A stretch of DNA of 64,000 nt from Lumbricus terrestris (GCA_949752735.1 OX457051.1:1408501-1472500); one strand, 5' to 3'. Shown: positions 40,301-53,600, counted from the first letter of the stretch. Notes: generated by a model from the letters alone, not told the origin. Numbers and translations are program-made.

Positions 40301-41140
40301 GATACGACCCATGTAGAAAGACTCCAACCTTCGTTCATTGATAAAGCTTCTTTGTCATGAATCTCCTCTTAGGGAGCAAATTGGCGATCTAACAGTCCTG
40401 TCTCCCAATTAGATTTCCTATAGAAGATAATCTCTAGCTGCTTTCATAATATTAGTTATTCACTTTATTTAAGCCGCCACATCGTAAGCCAAGTCCATAA
40501 CTGGAAAGACTCCAGATTTCTTACATGTAGGCTAAATTATTCTCTTTCATTTTGTTCCATATTTCTCGTACAAGCACACATTCCGTATCATATTTGTATA
40601 AGCATCCTTTCCTCTCCGTTCGTATTCATCCACCTTTTTATTTAATAATATGAACTTTATAAAACGGTCTCTACCATTCGCCATATCTATTCACAATTTT
40701 ATTATGACATTTTGCATCTGGTGTTAACCTGCATTTTTTACTATTTGTGTGCAAGGTATCTATTCACTTACGTAGGCCTTCCATACGACATTGAACTCAA
40801 ATGCAGACGGTCCATCATTCTCTGTTACCATTTTTCACAACTTATTCATCCGTTTTGGCGACGTATTTAATGTGAAAATAAATTATTTGCAGGCAGCGCT
40901 TCTGCTGTGATAGTGTATAGAATAGGCTAAAGAGACGACCAATAAACAGTGAGAATATTACCAGTAGCCTAATCATCTGAATTGTTTAACATGTTTGGCA
41001 GCAGCATTTTATGCCAACTTTCGCGTCAGACTATAATAAATGACTTAACGAGTTACACTGGTCAATGGAATTTGTGTTATTCGAAGACACACTGTCAGGT
41101 GAATGTGTTTTTGACTTTTAAAATATAGTTCGTTCTGTTC
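40301..41140. other. Unassigned intergenic sequence
   Basis: AT-rich with no ORF over 60 codons and no repeat that I recognise. Confidence 0.4.
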
Positions 41141-41145
41141 TGTGT

Positions 41146-41530
41146 GTTCATTCATTCATTCATTCATTCATTCATTCATTCATTCATTCATTCATTCATT
41201 CATTCATTCGTTCAGAGCAGTCATATAGTGCCCATTCAAGAAACTACTCAGAGGCGCTCCCAGCCCAACCACGAACAAAGAAAAAGACTTGTGAGACTTG
41301 TAGAACCCAGTCGGATGGACCACAAGTAGAGAGCGAAGCGTAACCGGGAGGTCGTTCCAGACAGTAGGCCCACGACCGAGAAAGCACGGCGCTGCTTAAG
41401 AGCCAAGCTAGCCCGCGGAACCAGAAGCTCACCCCTAGCGGAAGAGCGAAGTACGCGACGACTGGACAGCAAAGCTCACGCAAGTATGACGGAGCACAGC
41501 CAAGGACACAGCGAGAGACCACAGCAGCAT
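41146..41530 (-). mobile_element. CR1/L2-like LINE 3' end with (CATT)n tail
   Basis: The reverse strand reads SLALKQRRAFSVVGLLSGTT, matching the AFSVVGP region of the LINE at 660-4047. The tail is CTCAGAGGCGCTCCCAGC, then a CATT repeat at 41146-41210 (16 units). Confidence 0.75.
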
Positions 41531-42019
41531 TGCGGCATGAGTGTTAGTGAGAGATCGCAGGGAAAACTGGTCGCCTCTCTTGGCTTTGAATAACAGTTCA
41601 TCACTAATCCCGCTTGTGATTGGCTTACACACTAGACACAATGTCAGCTGCGTGCATCCAATGTCTGGACACCATTGCCATGACGCTCCTTGTTTAGCCC
41701 ACAAGCAAGGAAGGACTGGATCGGATGTTTAGGTTACGTCAGGTCGCTTAGGCTTGCAGCGCATGGAGCCATAGGTCAGTGTTTGTGCTTATAAATACGA
41801 GGTTCGTTGTAAGGCAGTGACAGCTGTGAGCTTAGAAGAGCGTCGGCGAGCGCGCGATCGATGCTTTCTATGTCTTATTATACCGTTGCGTATAGATTAC
41901 TTATAAGCTTCGTTGAGTGACATCGCTTTCTCTGTGGTATTGTTCGAGTTAGGCAAGTTTTGCTGGAGTGGTGAATGGTGAAGAGTTGTAGCCTATGTTG
42001 TAGCAAAAATAGTTTTGTC

Positions 42020-42942
42020 CATGGGCGCCCGCACATAGGGGCAAGGGGGGCACTTGCCCCCCCTGGAAAATTGAAAAATATTTTTCTAACTACTACTTTT
42101 GTGTTTTTAACAAATTTCTTCACATTAAAGCACCAATAATACGAACGATACACACATTGAAAGTCAGAAATCTATGTTTAGAAATCTCTGTAGAAATAAA
42201 CATGCTCTTATTTTTTGGCCTTGCATTATCAACATGCAAATAGTAGACATATCGATTTTGACCTAGGCCTACTTGATTGGAATTTCGCTGTCATGCAATC
42301 TTTCACAACTGCATAAAATTAATTATCTATAGGGAGGTCAAACTGTAGAGAACCTTGGATAAAGGGCTCTGGTTATAACCCTCAGAAGTTCCACCCAAAA
42401 CTGCTCAAAATAATTGATACTGCCCTCCCACTCATCTGATCCTCGGATCATCCACCTTTCTTAACGACACCCACAGTATCAGCTACTGCTTTGGCTACCG
42501 GTACCTTTTCTAACTACTCTTTGAACAGCATTCTGACTCTGGAGCCCTGTGATCGGCCTTCGAGTGGCGCTTAAGAAGTTTAGAAATTTTTACAATATAA
42601 AAGTGGCTAGAGGAACACTTGCACCTTGAAACTGACACCCATTTTTCGTTCATATATTCATTCATTCAATGGACTTATAATGTTACAGCGCCGCTTCAGG
42701 AACCCACTTGTAACATCTACTTTTTAATTTTTAACAAATTTCTTCGCACTAAAGAAATTATTCATATTAAAGCTGATAGGCTACACAAAATGAAACTGAA
42801 AAATTTGCATTAAGAAACCCCCATTGAAACATTCTTAATTTCCAGTTTTGCGTTTTTCAAGCTCTTAAATTGCTACTAAAGCATTTAACCGCCATCATCG
42901 AAAAATTTTGCCCCCCTGCAAACATTTCTGCGGGCGCCCATG
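42020..42942. mobile_element. hAT-like element with CATGGGCGCCCGCA ends
   Basis: The terminal inverted repeats are CATGGGCGCCCGCA, with AGGGGGGCA motifs nearby. The flanks are GTTTTGTC (left) and TTTTTGTC (right), a 7-of-8 match. A LINE tail (about 42645-42715) and a partial 3' UTR repeat (42528-42590) are nested inside. Confidence 0.7.
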
Positions 42943-43074
42943 TTTTTGTCAGTGACAAGCATCGACGTATAGATACTATTTTGCTAACCTGTTTTATAAA
43001 GGGTTTTGCTTGGTTTGTTAATATCTCAGAAACTAAGAAAGCCTTATTCTGTTTTTGTTGAGCAAGCGACATTG

Positions 43075-44084
43075 CAAAAGCTCAATCAACGAAGAATTCA
43101 GAAAAAAGAGCGCACTATAGAATACTTGAACGGTAAGTTTTTGTATAGAATCTTTTCTAATTGTGACACATGCGTTCCAAATCCGTCGTTTGACGTTTTT
43201 GACTTTTTTGTTCCGTTATATTCTACAGTTATTCTGCTTCAAAATGCTTTTTACAGAATTAAAATATCTTTTTTCTAACTGAAGATATCTGAAATTATAT
43301 TCGTTCGATTCTGTAAATTGTAGAATCACAACAAGGGAGAAAATTGAGCTCAAAGTTTTAGCACATTTGTGTCATAAAAGTCCTTAGTAACCATTAATTG
43401 AATATTCTGCAATTTTGCTGGTCAATAAATGGGTATATTATGTATCGAATACAGCAAGCGGCATCCAATTCGAGCAATTACTTTCCACATTGGGACTGAA
43501 TTACAGGCAAATGCTGAATTACCGAAGACGAATGAATGAGTCAGTGAAATAACATAGGACAAACAAACGCTTCCAAGATCGAGTAGCCTACTCGGCCAGG
43601 AGCGACATAATTGTATCGAACCCTATGAGTGTAATATTTCAAACACACAATCAACCAGGCACTACAAGATGTGGACCTTTGTCCATTTATAATGTAATTA
43701 ATGTAAACATTGCAACTGATAAGCAGCGTCTTACAAGTAGGCCTATTACCCTATCGATCGGCTTCCTCAAAGAAATATTTACCTAACAGCTTAGTCTAGA
43801 GAGAAACATGAATAAAGCACAAGGCATTGCGTCCGATTAGCCTACAATTTGAACGTAGTATGATAACTCATGCAAGTCTTTTCAATTCTTAAAAGGAATT
43901 TTAATTAGGACTATCTGCACACATAGACACTAATATTGTTCCTATTTATTATCTCGTACACACATCGCTCGAACGCGCAAACACTGCAGGTATAGAGTAG
44001 ATCAGAGCAGATTCAATTTGCATCAAGTTACCAAAAGCCAGTGGTAATCCAACTTCCTATAGATCTACAATGATTATTATGCTG
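43075..44084. other. Unassigned intergenic sequence
   Basis: AT-rich, with several TAGGCCTA octamers and no recognised gene or element. Confidence 0.4.
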
Positions 44085-44225
44085 GGTGGCCACTGAGGGG
44101 TGGGCTGTGGATGCGTGGATTGCCAGTTTAGCCATGTTTGCCAAAGTAATTGACCGCTTCGTTGATCTCGATCTCAGTACCTCTCATTCTACAAGCCAGC
44201 GTGTTATCCAATGAACTACCCCCTA
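44085..44225 (-). mobile_element. Possible tRNA-derived SINE head
   Basis: The reverse strand reads GGGGTAGTTCATTGGATAAC (A-box-like) and GAGGTACTGAGATCGAGATC (B-box-like). It differs from the other SINE family here. The B box is imperfect, so this is a candidate only. Confidence 0.4.
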
Positions 44226-45631
44226 ACGAACAATCAACCAGGTTGCGCTTATCACAATTTGAGCAGTTTACAAGACGTTCGCTATTTCCTATTTAACGAT
44301 GTAAAATAATATTTATACAAATTCTTTCCAAAGCTAACGCTACTTGTAGGCCTGAGTAAGAAAAGGAGCAACAGAACGTTTTCGGGTAGGTGCGCATGCG
44401 CAGTATCAAAAGTCAGTCTCGTGAACCAATAAGACTCTCAGAAAACTGGGTCGGAGGCGTGGTTGTCAGGTGTCCATTACAGATGTTAAACTTTATAGCC
44501 AAACTTTGTCACGTTCAAGTAGGTGGAAAAATTTACCAGAACCGTCTAATATCATATTTTATGGTATAATCTATCACGCGGTACACATGGCTACAAGAAA
44601 TAGTCAGGTCCGCTTATGAAAACTCGGTCGTTCATGGCGAATTTCAGCTTTGAAAATAGGCTATTTGGGACCAAGATTCAAAGCGAATTCTTACACCACA
44701 TGCGCCAAAAGTCACTTTTCATCCACTAATCATTTGAATTCAACATTTTTTATTGTAGATATTGAAAGTAGACATATTTTTAAATAATAATACACTATAA
44801 AACAATTTTCCATATTTTTGACCCCTGTCGCCTGTTTTGCCTTTTATCTCTCTATCTAGATCGCGACAAATGACGGGTAAAGAAAGCTTGCATCACAATT
44901 TGTTTCGTGTCCAACAGGGCCGGAATAGGCTAGGGGATGTTCAACATGTTCGGCCGAACAGGGGTCCACACTCTAGGGGCCCACATATGCAATGATAATG
45001 TTTTCATCATTATTTATTAGGCATATATCGGTAAAAATGAGTAGAAAATAATCAGGGCAAATTGTAAAATTGTTTGAAAACTACTGATTTTAGTATACAG
45101 ATCTAGAACATTTTCGCGTAATGTGGGGGATGGCCCTTATTGGAGTTTCCAATGCCATACAGATTCATCTTAATAATTATCAGCCAGAAATATCAGCAAG
45201 GGCTGTCAGTTTTAACTGTTTGTATGCTTTTATACACTTCCTATCTGAATTCAAGTGATATGCGACGCATTTGTGATATGACATCATCAAACAGCGAAAT
45301 ACACTATTTCTTTTTACGACTTAGGTCTATTAGACTATTAATGTCTAAAGTAACCGCGAAAACAGTATTCGTAGGCCTATGTGTTAGTGTTCAACCAGTG
45401 GCGACACTACAGCGGGGTAATGTAAAAACCCTTTGTCCTGGTCATTGTCTTGTCACAAGACTGCAAGAATTGTTTCCCCACCAAGAATTTATTTAGGACG
45501 TAAATCGCTTATGCACTGCTTACTTGTACGAGTTCTCTGACTATACCCTGGCTAAAAAGTCTGACTATGAATCCATCTAATGTTCTTAAACCGTAGAAGA
45601 TGCATACTTTAAGACTAGACTGTAGTATTAA

Positions 45632-46659
45632 CCCTCAGGCTACCAAGCTTTTTTTGTAACATGGACTACCAAGAGGGGGTGGTTACCACCCCCCTGGATT
45701 TTGGGTTTGGTTTGAGATATCATAACGTGCAATACACCAATGGATAGAGCATTCATTTCTGCACAAAATGATATATTTAGGTTTAAGAATATATGAATCT
45801 ACCTCGAAATCATACAATTTTTACCTGGGGACCCATTGATTCCACAAACGTGTACTTTTGCATGGGCAGAATATTAGATTCTGTGTGTTTTGAACATGTG
45901 TGTTAATAAATATGTATGTTTATATGTATGCATGTATGAATGTATGTATGTATATATTTATGTATGTATGTATGCATGTATGTATGTATGTATGTATGTA
46001 TGTATGTGTATTTGTAAATATATAATATGTATATATGAATGTCAGTGCGAAAGCATGCGTGCTTGCACGCGTATATTATGTAATTATGGATGTATGTATA
46101 TTTGTATGCATGTATGTATACATGTATGCATATATGTATGCATGTATGTATGTATGCTTGGAAATACATATATATATATAATATATGAATGTATGTACGA
46201 AGGCATGCATGTGTGAATGCATGTCTGTAATTATGTATGTACATGTATGTATGTATGTATGTATGTATGTATGTATGTATGTATGTATGTATGTATGTAT
46301 GTATGTGTGTATGTATGTATACATATTTTGGGCACTTCCGGTTGTCATAGGACAACTCAATGAACATAGAAATGTAGCCCCACATTCCCTCTATAAAATG
46401 GTATAATTTGTGTCTATTCATATTAAAGGGCGCAAAAGATATAGCCGATAATCTAGGGGGTGGTATCCATCCCCCTGGTGCCTCGGGTATATCGGATATA
46501 ACTTTTGAACGGTATGGAGTATCATCAAACATTTTACCTCAAAATGTGTGCAAATGAACCCTCTACAGCTACCTAAAATGTCAAAATTTTATTCGGAACG
46601 AAACAATTATTTGGGAAAAACCTAGGAAAAACCTAGGTTATTCCTTGGTAGCCCGAGGG
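45632..46659 (-). mobile_element. piggyBac-like non-autonomous element, copy 2
   Basis: TTAA flanks both sides. The ends are CCCTCAGGCTACCAAGC and the inverse GTAGCCCGAGGG. It is the same family as 11688-12658, reversed. It differs by a large TATG microsatellite (45905-46325) at the site where copy 1 has unique sequence. Confidence 0.82.
45905..46325. repeat. (TATG)n microsatellite, interrupted
   Basis: ATGT tetramers with TGCA variants, in three blocks. Both strands are open (Met/Tyr/Cys/Val and His/Thr/Ile/Tyr ORFs), an artefact of the repeat. Confidence 0.93.
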
Positions 46660-46931
46660 TTAAAAGGTCTGCTGATATTGCAAGACAGAAGGAACGAATT
46701 ACTAGTAGACGAATGCTGATTCGTTGAATATAACACGTTCTTGTGCATACCTGCATTAAGGTAGATGATACTAATGTTGGAGTACGCGGGCACTCAGTTT
46801 TGTGGGGCCCGCCTAGGGCCGGATTAATAAATATGGTGACTTTGTCCTGTTCAGAAAAAACTGCGGGCCAAGCCCTGAGAATTACACGAAAACACACGTG
46901 AAATTTTATTGCGATGACGTAATAATAATGA

Positions 46932-47021
46932 AAATTAGTGACGTAATAATAGTATTATTATAACAATGATATTATCATTGTTATAAAAATACTATTACAT
47001 GTATTAGGTCACTAATTTTAT
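46932..47021. repeat. Imperfect palindrome of about 90 bp
   Basis: AAAATTAGTGACGTAATAAT and TTATAACAATGATA are mirrored by TATCATTGTTATAA and GGTCACTAATTTT, with the centre near 46976. Confidence 0.8.
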
Positions 47022-47469
47022 TGGACATGATGAATGATGATGCTACATTATTATCAACTTGTTCTGGGAAATTCCCATTGTGAAGGCTTCTGCTGGTTTA
47101 TTAAATTTTGCATATTTTGTTGCATCACTAACTTCGCTTCTGCTCCGACAATTATGGCTGTCTACTATTATGACGACATCTTTTTGGCTGCAGAATTTTG
47201 ATTGCATGGTTAGCTATGTATAGCCAAAGTACCACATTGCTAGAGAAATGGCAAGTAGGCCCTCCGTATGTATTATTGTTCAACCTCTGAATCATCTGTG
47301 CGACTCTTGTAGACCATCTATTCACCTTTCAAAGAGCTTTCATCCCAAATGACGAATAGCTAATTCCCCAAATTAAACTTCTCATCCTGTCAAAACCTGA
47401 TTTTCTGTTCTTCGACACGGCAGATCAGATGAAAAATCGGAAGGTTTTGATTGGGTTCGAAAATTCAAA

Positions 47470-49645
47470 TTCAAAACTATTTATTGATCCCACAATAAAC
47501 ATAATTATACAGAACATGGTAGGCCTATAACACAAGTTAAATTAAAGTATTAATGCGTTTGACAAAGAAGTTAGGAGATAGATTAGGGAGCAATAAGCAC
47601 TCCAGAAGGTAGGGGCCTATATACCAGGAAGAAACTGAACAGGATGGTGAGTGTGATTAAGTAAGGGGAATAGACGTTATTATGGCTATATAACATTTAT
47701 ACAGAAAAAGTTACGTATAATAAATTCTTAACTACAACTTAACTAACAAACATAAAGCTGAATTTAAGTAATATAAATTAGTGTGTGTGTGTACGTGCAA
47801 AAGTTTTAAAGTGGCTAAGGGATGTAACCGTACGGATTTCTTTGGGAAGACTGCTCCAGTTAGAAGGGCCCTGGACCCTAAGCGAAAATTTACGGACATT
47901 AGTCCTTACAAACACAGATTGGAAATCATTGTTACTTCTAGTGAAACTACTACGCGGTACAGGATCAAAATAGGATGAGAATGATGATGGGAGGAGGTTA
48001 TTAATGTATTTATACATGAAAATGCAGGTTTGTAGGAATTTGATTTGATTAATGTCTAGGAGTTTATGTTCAAAGAATAGTGGACTAGTGTGTGAATTGT
48101 CTTTTTTGAAGGATCTTTATACCTTTAAGATTGGAGTCATATGTAGAAGTCCAAATCATGTTGCAGTAAGTCAGATATGGATATATGAGAGTAGGCTATA
48201 ATAGAGATCCCGCAGGATATGAGGGGGCAGAAGGTAAGATACTCTTTTATGATGCCAAGATTCTTTTTGATTTTGTTACTAATTTCAAAAATGTGTGTTT
48301 TGCATTTCAGGTGTTGATCGATGTAGACACCTAGAAATTTTGTTGAAGATACTTGAGGAATAGTAATGTTATTTAAAGCTATTTGGCTGTTGTTATTTGG
48401 GATGGATTTTCCTGTGGAGCGGAAAATGATACAATTGGATTTTTTTACATTAGGTGATAATTTGTTGCTTATAAACCATTCACTAGCGGACATTAGTTCA
48501 TTATTCACCAGTTGTATTAGACTGTCGTACGAGCTGTGAGCTAAGAAGACATTGGAGTCATCTGCAAACATGATGAAGTGTAGGACAGTAGAAGAGTTTG
48601 GCAGGTCGTTAATAAATAGTAAAAATAAGAGTGGACCAAGAATTGATCCCTGTGGTACTCCAAATTCAATGGGTAAAGGGTTTGAGAGGGTTCCATTACA
48701 AATGACTCTTTGGTAGCGGTTAGTAAGGTAACTACTAAACCAATCTAGGGGTGTACCTCTAATGCCATAATATGTTCAAGTTTTGTCAGGAGGATTTTAT
48801 GGTCAACGGAGTCAAAGGCTTTGGCAAGATCAAAAAAAATTCCAACAGAGTATTCGTTATTGTCCATCGCAGCAGATATCCGGTCTTGGATATCCAGTAA
48901 GGACATTGATGCAGAGTGTCCAGATTGAAACCCATGTTGCGAAGAGTATAGGACAGATTTATGGGTAATGTAGGAAGACGATCATACATGACTCTTTCAA
49001 AGAATTTAGAGGAAAATTGCTAAACCGAAATGGGTCTAAAGTTAGCTCTATCATTTTTAGAACCTTGTTTGAAAATTGGGACGACTTTTGAAAATTTGAT
49101 TTCAGTGGGCACAAGACCATTTTCAAATGAACAGTTGATTATATTTGTGGCGCCGCACACCGAAATGAACATTAAGGTGATTTTCAAACATATTGCGTTT
49201 GATGCATCATTTCAAAGGCCTTGTCTCACGCGTCAAAATGACATAAAAATTATTGCTCTAGGTTAATTCTAGCCGAAGATACAAGGGAAAAAGTGATCCA
49301 ATTAAATTAATTAATTAATTAAATTTAGGTAATTAAAAATAATAATTAGCATATCAAGAGCATTAAAATAGCTTGGCTACTTGTCTTTTGAAAAAAAAGT
49401 TCAAAATTTTTTGGGAAATTTTTTTTAATTAACTTTTTCAAAAATAAAAAAATACTATTTCTCTAATATCTCTGATGTGTAATCTCCGACTTAATGCTCA
49501 TTTCGGTGTGCGGCGCCACATTTGATAACGGTAAAGCGAGGAATTCCATGAAGGGGATATGAGATGAGAATTTAGATCATCCATACCTGAACTGTAAGTT
49601 GGCTTGAGTGTTTTATTGATTAATTCAAGAGGGTTATTCGAATTG
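47470..49645 (-). mobile_element. LINE relic, second RT lineage
   Basis: The reverse strand has GLVPTEIKFSKVVPIFKQGS, NDRANFRPISV, FFDLAKAFDSVDHKILLTKL, GVPQGSILGPLLFLLFINDL, MFADDSNVFLAHS (intact FADD), NKLSPNVKKSNCIIFRS and FLGVYIDQHLKC, then a C-terminus with FSLRVQGPSNWSSLPKEIR. Several frameshifts and a MITE at 49146-49520 disrupt it. It differs from the CR1/L2-like copies and lacks their tail. Confidence 0.85.
49146..49520. mobile_element. MITE with TGTGGCGCCGCACACC ends, in the LINE
   Basis: The terminal inverted repeats TGTGGCGCCGCACACCGAAA are exact over at least 20 bases. ATTTG occurs on both sides near the ends. It is 375 bp, AT-rich inside, with no ORF. Superfamily unassigned. 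Confidence 0.75.
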
Positions 49646-50029
49646 TCCATTCACAACTGTTTCTGTCTGTCACCTTACGACTTGGCTTGGAAGCCACATC
49701 GGTTGTTTATCCATTTTATTAGGTCATCAACGTCCAAAATGTTCCCTACGCCCATGCCTGCGAACAGTAGAATTTGCCAGTTTATTATTGCAGGTCTAAT
49801 AAATTATTAAAGAACGAAAAATAACTCTTCGTTGCTTTCGTGGAATAGCTTGTAGGCTACAGAAAAGGCTTGTCGATATAAATAACGGTTTCATGCGCTT
49901 AAAAATCAAAGCGCAATCTTGCATCTAGTCGAAAGCCTCGCATTTTAACAAACCCAGTGAAAGCAGCCTCTTTTTATAATCAAACTAAATTAATTTTCAT
50001 TCAATTTGTAAATAGATCTAGAACTGAAG
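49646..50029. other. 5' flank of gene 2
   Basis: AT-rich DNA upstream of the ATG. An in-frame stop at 50009 limits the N-terminus. I see no convincing TATA box or other promoter element. Confidence 0.4.
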
Positions 50030-50606
50030 ATGAGTCATCCATTCACGATCGAATATATGATGGAAGGCGAAATGGATTCAATTGACATCGACGAAGATGT
50101 TGAACGAAAGCAAGACGCCCAACAAGAGTCATTGGAGGCCAGAGGAAAACGTACCAATTCAAGAGCGAACATAAGTAGTTGCGAGAGTCAGCCGACGATA
50201 AGTGAAGGAAATCTGGAAGCCATGGAACAGATAAAAGAGGAGATGGATGTAACCATCAAAGATGATGAGAGAGTGAGTTTCTTCAAGATCCTAAGAATGG
50301 GAATGATACATCAGATGAAAATCTTTGCAGAAGAAGCAACCATAGTGGGTTTGTCTTACCTGGTCAAACCATCGAACCACAAAATTGGTTCCATCATCCG
50401 TAAGATTGTGTGGACGATGCTTCTACTGTTTGGAACAGGTTTCATGATTTATCAAATGTATGACCGTATTAACTCTTATCTAACATATCCAACCATCGTC
50501 GACTATCGAGTGGCCTACAACCGATCTCTGCGCTTCCCTACGGTGACCATCTGCCCGGAAATTATTGCAAGCAAAAAGGCCGTCTTGTCGTTGGGAAAGT
50601 ATTTGG
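50030..50606 (+). CDS. Gene 2 exon 1 (N-terminus and TM1)
   Basis: It encodes residues 1-192 plus one base of codon 193. An acidic, probably disordered N-terminus precedes FFKILRM, FAEEATIVGLSYLV, TM1 and YPTIVDYRVAYNRSLRFP. Donor GTAAGG at 50607 gives phase 1, as in gene 1. A GT at 50599 would break the phase. Confidence 0.9.
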
Positions 50607-53600
50607 GTAAGGCATTTTTTAATGTTATGCATTTTAGATCCACAAACCCAATTGATTCAGTGATTCGGGTCGGGAGCGCTTCTGAGCTACGGCTTGAAGG
50701 GATGCTATTATGAAAATCTCGTTATGAACGAATGAGGGAATGTTACTCTTGCTTGCATTTCATTAATGTTTTATTCTTCTTCTTTGCCTCCATTCCAACA
50801 TTAGCCCTCACCCTACCAAGGGATGGTGTATGCACCGCCACATAGGATTTTTCCATCTCAAGCTTTTTGTTTCCATATGGAATGAAATGTGACATTTTAA
50901 GTAGCTGTAGGATGTTCGCTTAAACACATTTCTATGTAAAAAAAGTGTGATGATATCTCATACCATTCAGATTATCCGGATGCCAACTGTTTTACCGATT
51001 TTGTGTGGGAATGGTCACGTCGATGCATCAGTGGAAGTGCAGCGTCAGGAATTGAGTTGGAAGGAGGCAATGGAGAAAGCTTAGGTATCAGATTTGAAAA
51101 CACTGGGTGGCGTTCAATAATCCTAAAACTTTGGTGTAGTGGTAGGTTCGGTGCTTGGGAGCCGTAGGGTTCCAGCCTCCAGGTTTGATTTCACTTCAAG
51201 CCGTCGCGTAGGGACCTTGAGCAAGTCCTTCGTTTGTTATTGCTCGTGTGCTTCCGCGTGAAACTCCGATGCAGTGTCCGCGCTTATGTCGGGAACGCCT
51301 CTGAGTAGAGAGCGCTATTAGAAATAGCAAATGCGACAAATAAATGAGTAAACTTTCCTGCAACAAGTTACTCTGCTACAAATCTTCTACTCATCCCAAG
51401 GCTTTTTTAACGTGCAGTTGTATACAAAATGTGCAGTTCTAAAAGGATTTGTGCTGTTGTAAAAGCACTTCTGTACAGTTAAAACTAGCAAAAAAGGTCA
51501 TTTTTCTCCGATTGGAAGTAATTTACCATGGAAGATGGGAAAGGAAAGAAGGAGTTGCGCAGTTCTAAAAATTCCTTTAAAATAGCCCTGACTCAGGGGC
51601 GGATCCAGGGGGCCAATCCGGCCATGGCCCCCAATTTGAAAATTGCATGGAACGTGGCCCCCCCATTTGGTTTGAAGAAGCCATTAAACACATGTAGTGA
51701 CAGAGAAAAACAGGACATCTGGCCCCCTATTACAAAATCGTACGGGACGTGGCCCGCCGTTCGAAAATGGCATCTTGTTTTCGCCCGAAAAATTGGTCGA
51801 CGACTAAAAAAAAAGGTCATCAACTTTTTTGGCGGATGAGTTGGTATATTTTTCCCTGAAAATTGGTCGATGACTAAAAAAAAAATTGATAAACTTTTTT
51901 CCACCGGCGAAAATTGATAAACTTTTTTCCACCGGGGAAAATCGCAAAATTTTTTCCCCTCTTCCACCCACAAGACCGAAAATTTTGCCCCCCTTTCGAA
52001 ACGTTCTGGATCCGCCACTGCCCTGACTCATCCCGAAATATTCTGCATGACAACTAACTGCTCATTGGTTTTAGCACTTCCTTCTAGACAGTATTGTTAC
52101 AATCTCTGTTGTAAATATTTCAGGACCGCAAATAGAAAGTCTTGCTTCAAAGCGTTACCCGCCTGTGTTGTATGTCGGATTAGATGGCGACAACGCCACA
52201 TTTGCCTTTCCGCAGTTCGATTCCGACTGGTCGTCACTCTACAAAACCTTAGCCTTGAAAACGGAAGATTGGATGATTGAGGTAAGACCACGAATCGCAT
52301 GAAAACAAAACTTGGCCACGACTCCAGTCTCTGCTTCGATTTCCATTAAGTCGGTGTCCCGTACCGTGATAGGGTCTGCCCCATGAAAGTTCCTCTTCCC
52401 GAGACTTTATTTCGAAGCAGATTCTCCAGAATAAATACACCCTCCCATAGAGTCAATTCTGAAATAAAGTCTCCGGGGGAGAGAATATTTCCTCCGTCTT
52501 GCCAACAAAGTCTCCCCTTTTCCCCTTTCAGCGTTGAAATAATGGGCTGCAGTTGCAAGACATTTAGAGATGAGCAGCTTAAACCGTTGGTTTACCTTGC
52601 TAAAATTCTTAACTATTAAATATTTTAAAGAAAACATATTATATACCATAGATGTAAAAAACGGTTTTTTCCGTTTTTTATTCTATCCCAAAAAACGTCG
52701 TTTTTTCGTTTTTTATTTTTCCCATCGTTTTTTATCGTTTTTTATTATTTCTTTAACTTTATTTATTCATTTACTTTCGGTTATTATTTTCCCTAATTTT
52801 AATTTTTTCTGATATTCCTTATGTTTTCCGCCAACTCTCAAGAATTCAGCTAACTAAAGTCATTATTTCATCCTTTAACATCATCATTTAAGAGATAGCC
52901 TGCGTGTAGTAGGTTCCTAATGAATGTTTTCAAGGTTAAAATGCGGTTTTAGATGTAGCAAAGTCAAATTATTTACTGTTTCCGTTTTTTATCGTTTTTT
53001 GTCGTTTTTTATTTTTTCGAAAAAACGACGTTTTTTTCCGTTTTTTATTCCGTTTCCATCGTTTTTACATCTATGTTAAATACGTTTATATCAGAAAATT
53101 TCTTCCAACACAGAGTTTTAATAGGCTCTATTTTGGGGAGAATTTCTATCGGGGGGAAGACTTTGTATCCTGACACCGGCCTTCCACATCTTTGGCCGGT
53201 CCATCGTCATTTTTACCTTTGCTGACTCTATTTACATGCGCGACATTCTCAACTTCGAGCTGTGGATTGCGCCTAGACTGGACCTGGAGTGGCTTCCGTC
53301 TGGAGCTTCGCCACTGTCTTGCAACTTGTCTCTTTTTATTCTTCTCTGCTCACCTAAGACTGTTCCTTCCATATACGCTGGAGTTGGGGGTTCATCGGAG
53401 TTCCCGGCATGGAACGCTATATACATGTAGCCTAAATGTTTCATATGAGTGAATCACTGAAGGAATTTGAACATCTTACAGCAAGGAGAAATAATGTTTT
53501 TCTTCATCACCAAGAACCGTTTAGTGAGATTTTTAGTTTATTATTTTAGTTCTAACCCGACTTAAGTCAGTAAGTTGTCTTTCATACTTCTTGCAGATAT

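Larger units (their letters stand above)
44917..46812 (-). mobile_element. hAT-like element related to 20364-22132, host of a piggyBac-like MITE
   Basis: The left end, CAGGGCCGGAATAG followed by CATGTTCGGCCGAACAGG, matches the inverted right end of 20364-22132. Sequence at 46690-46800 (GACGAATGCTGATTCGTTGA) matches the other end region. The right terminus merges into another CAGGGCCGG-like end near 46813, so the boundary is uncertain. No target duplication is found. Confidence 0.6.

Noticed and set aside
45890..46532. Tyr/Met/Cys and His/Thr/Tyr ORFs, up to 209 codons
   Set aside because: Tetranucleotide microsatellite open on both strands.
50607..50713. Gene 2 exon 1 reading on to a stop at 50713
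   Set aside because: The continuation has no family similarity, and donor GTAAGG at 50607 gives the phase needed by exon 2.
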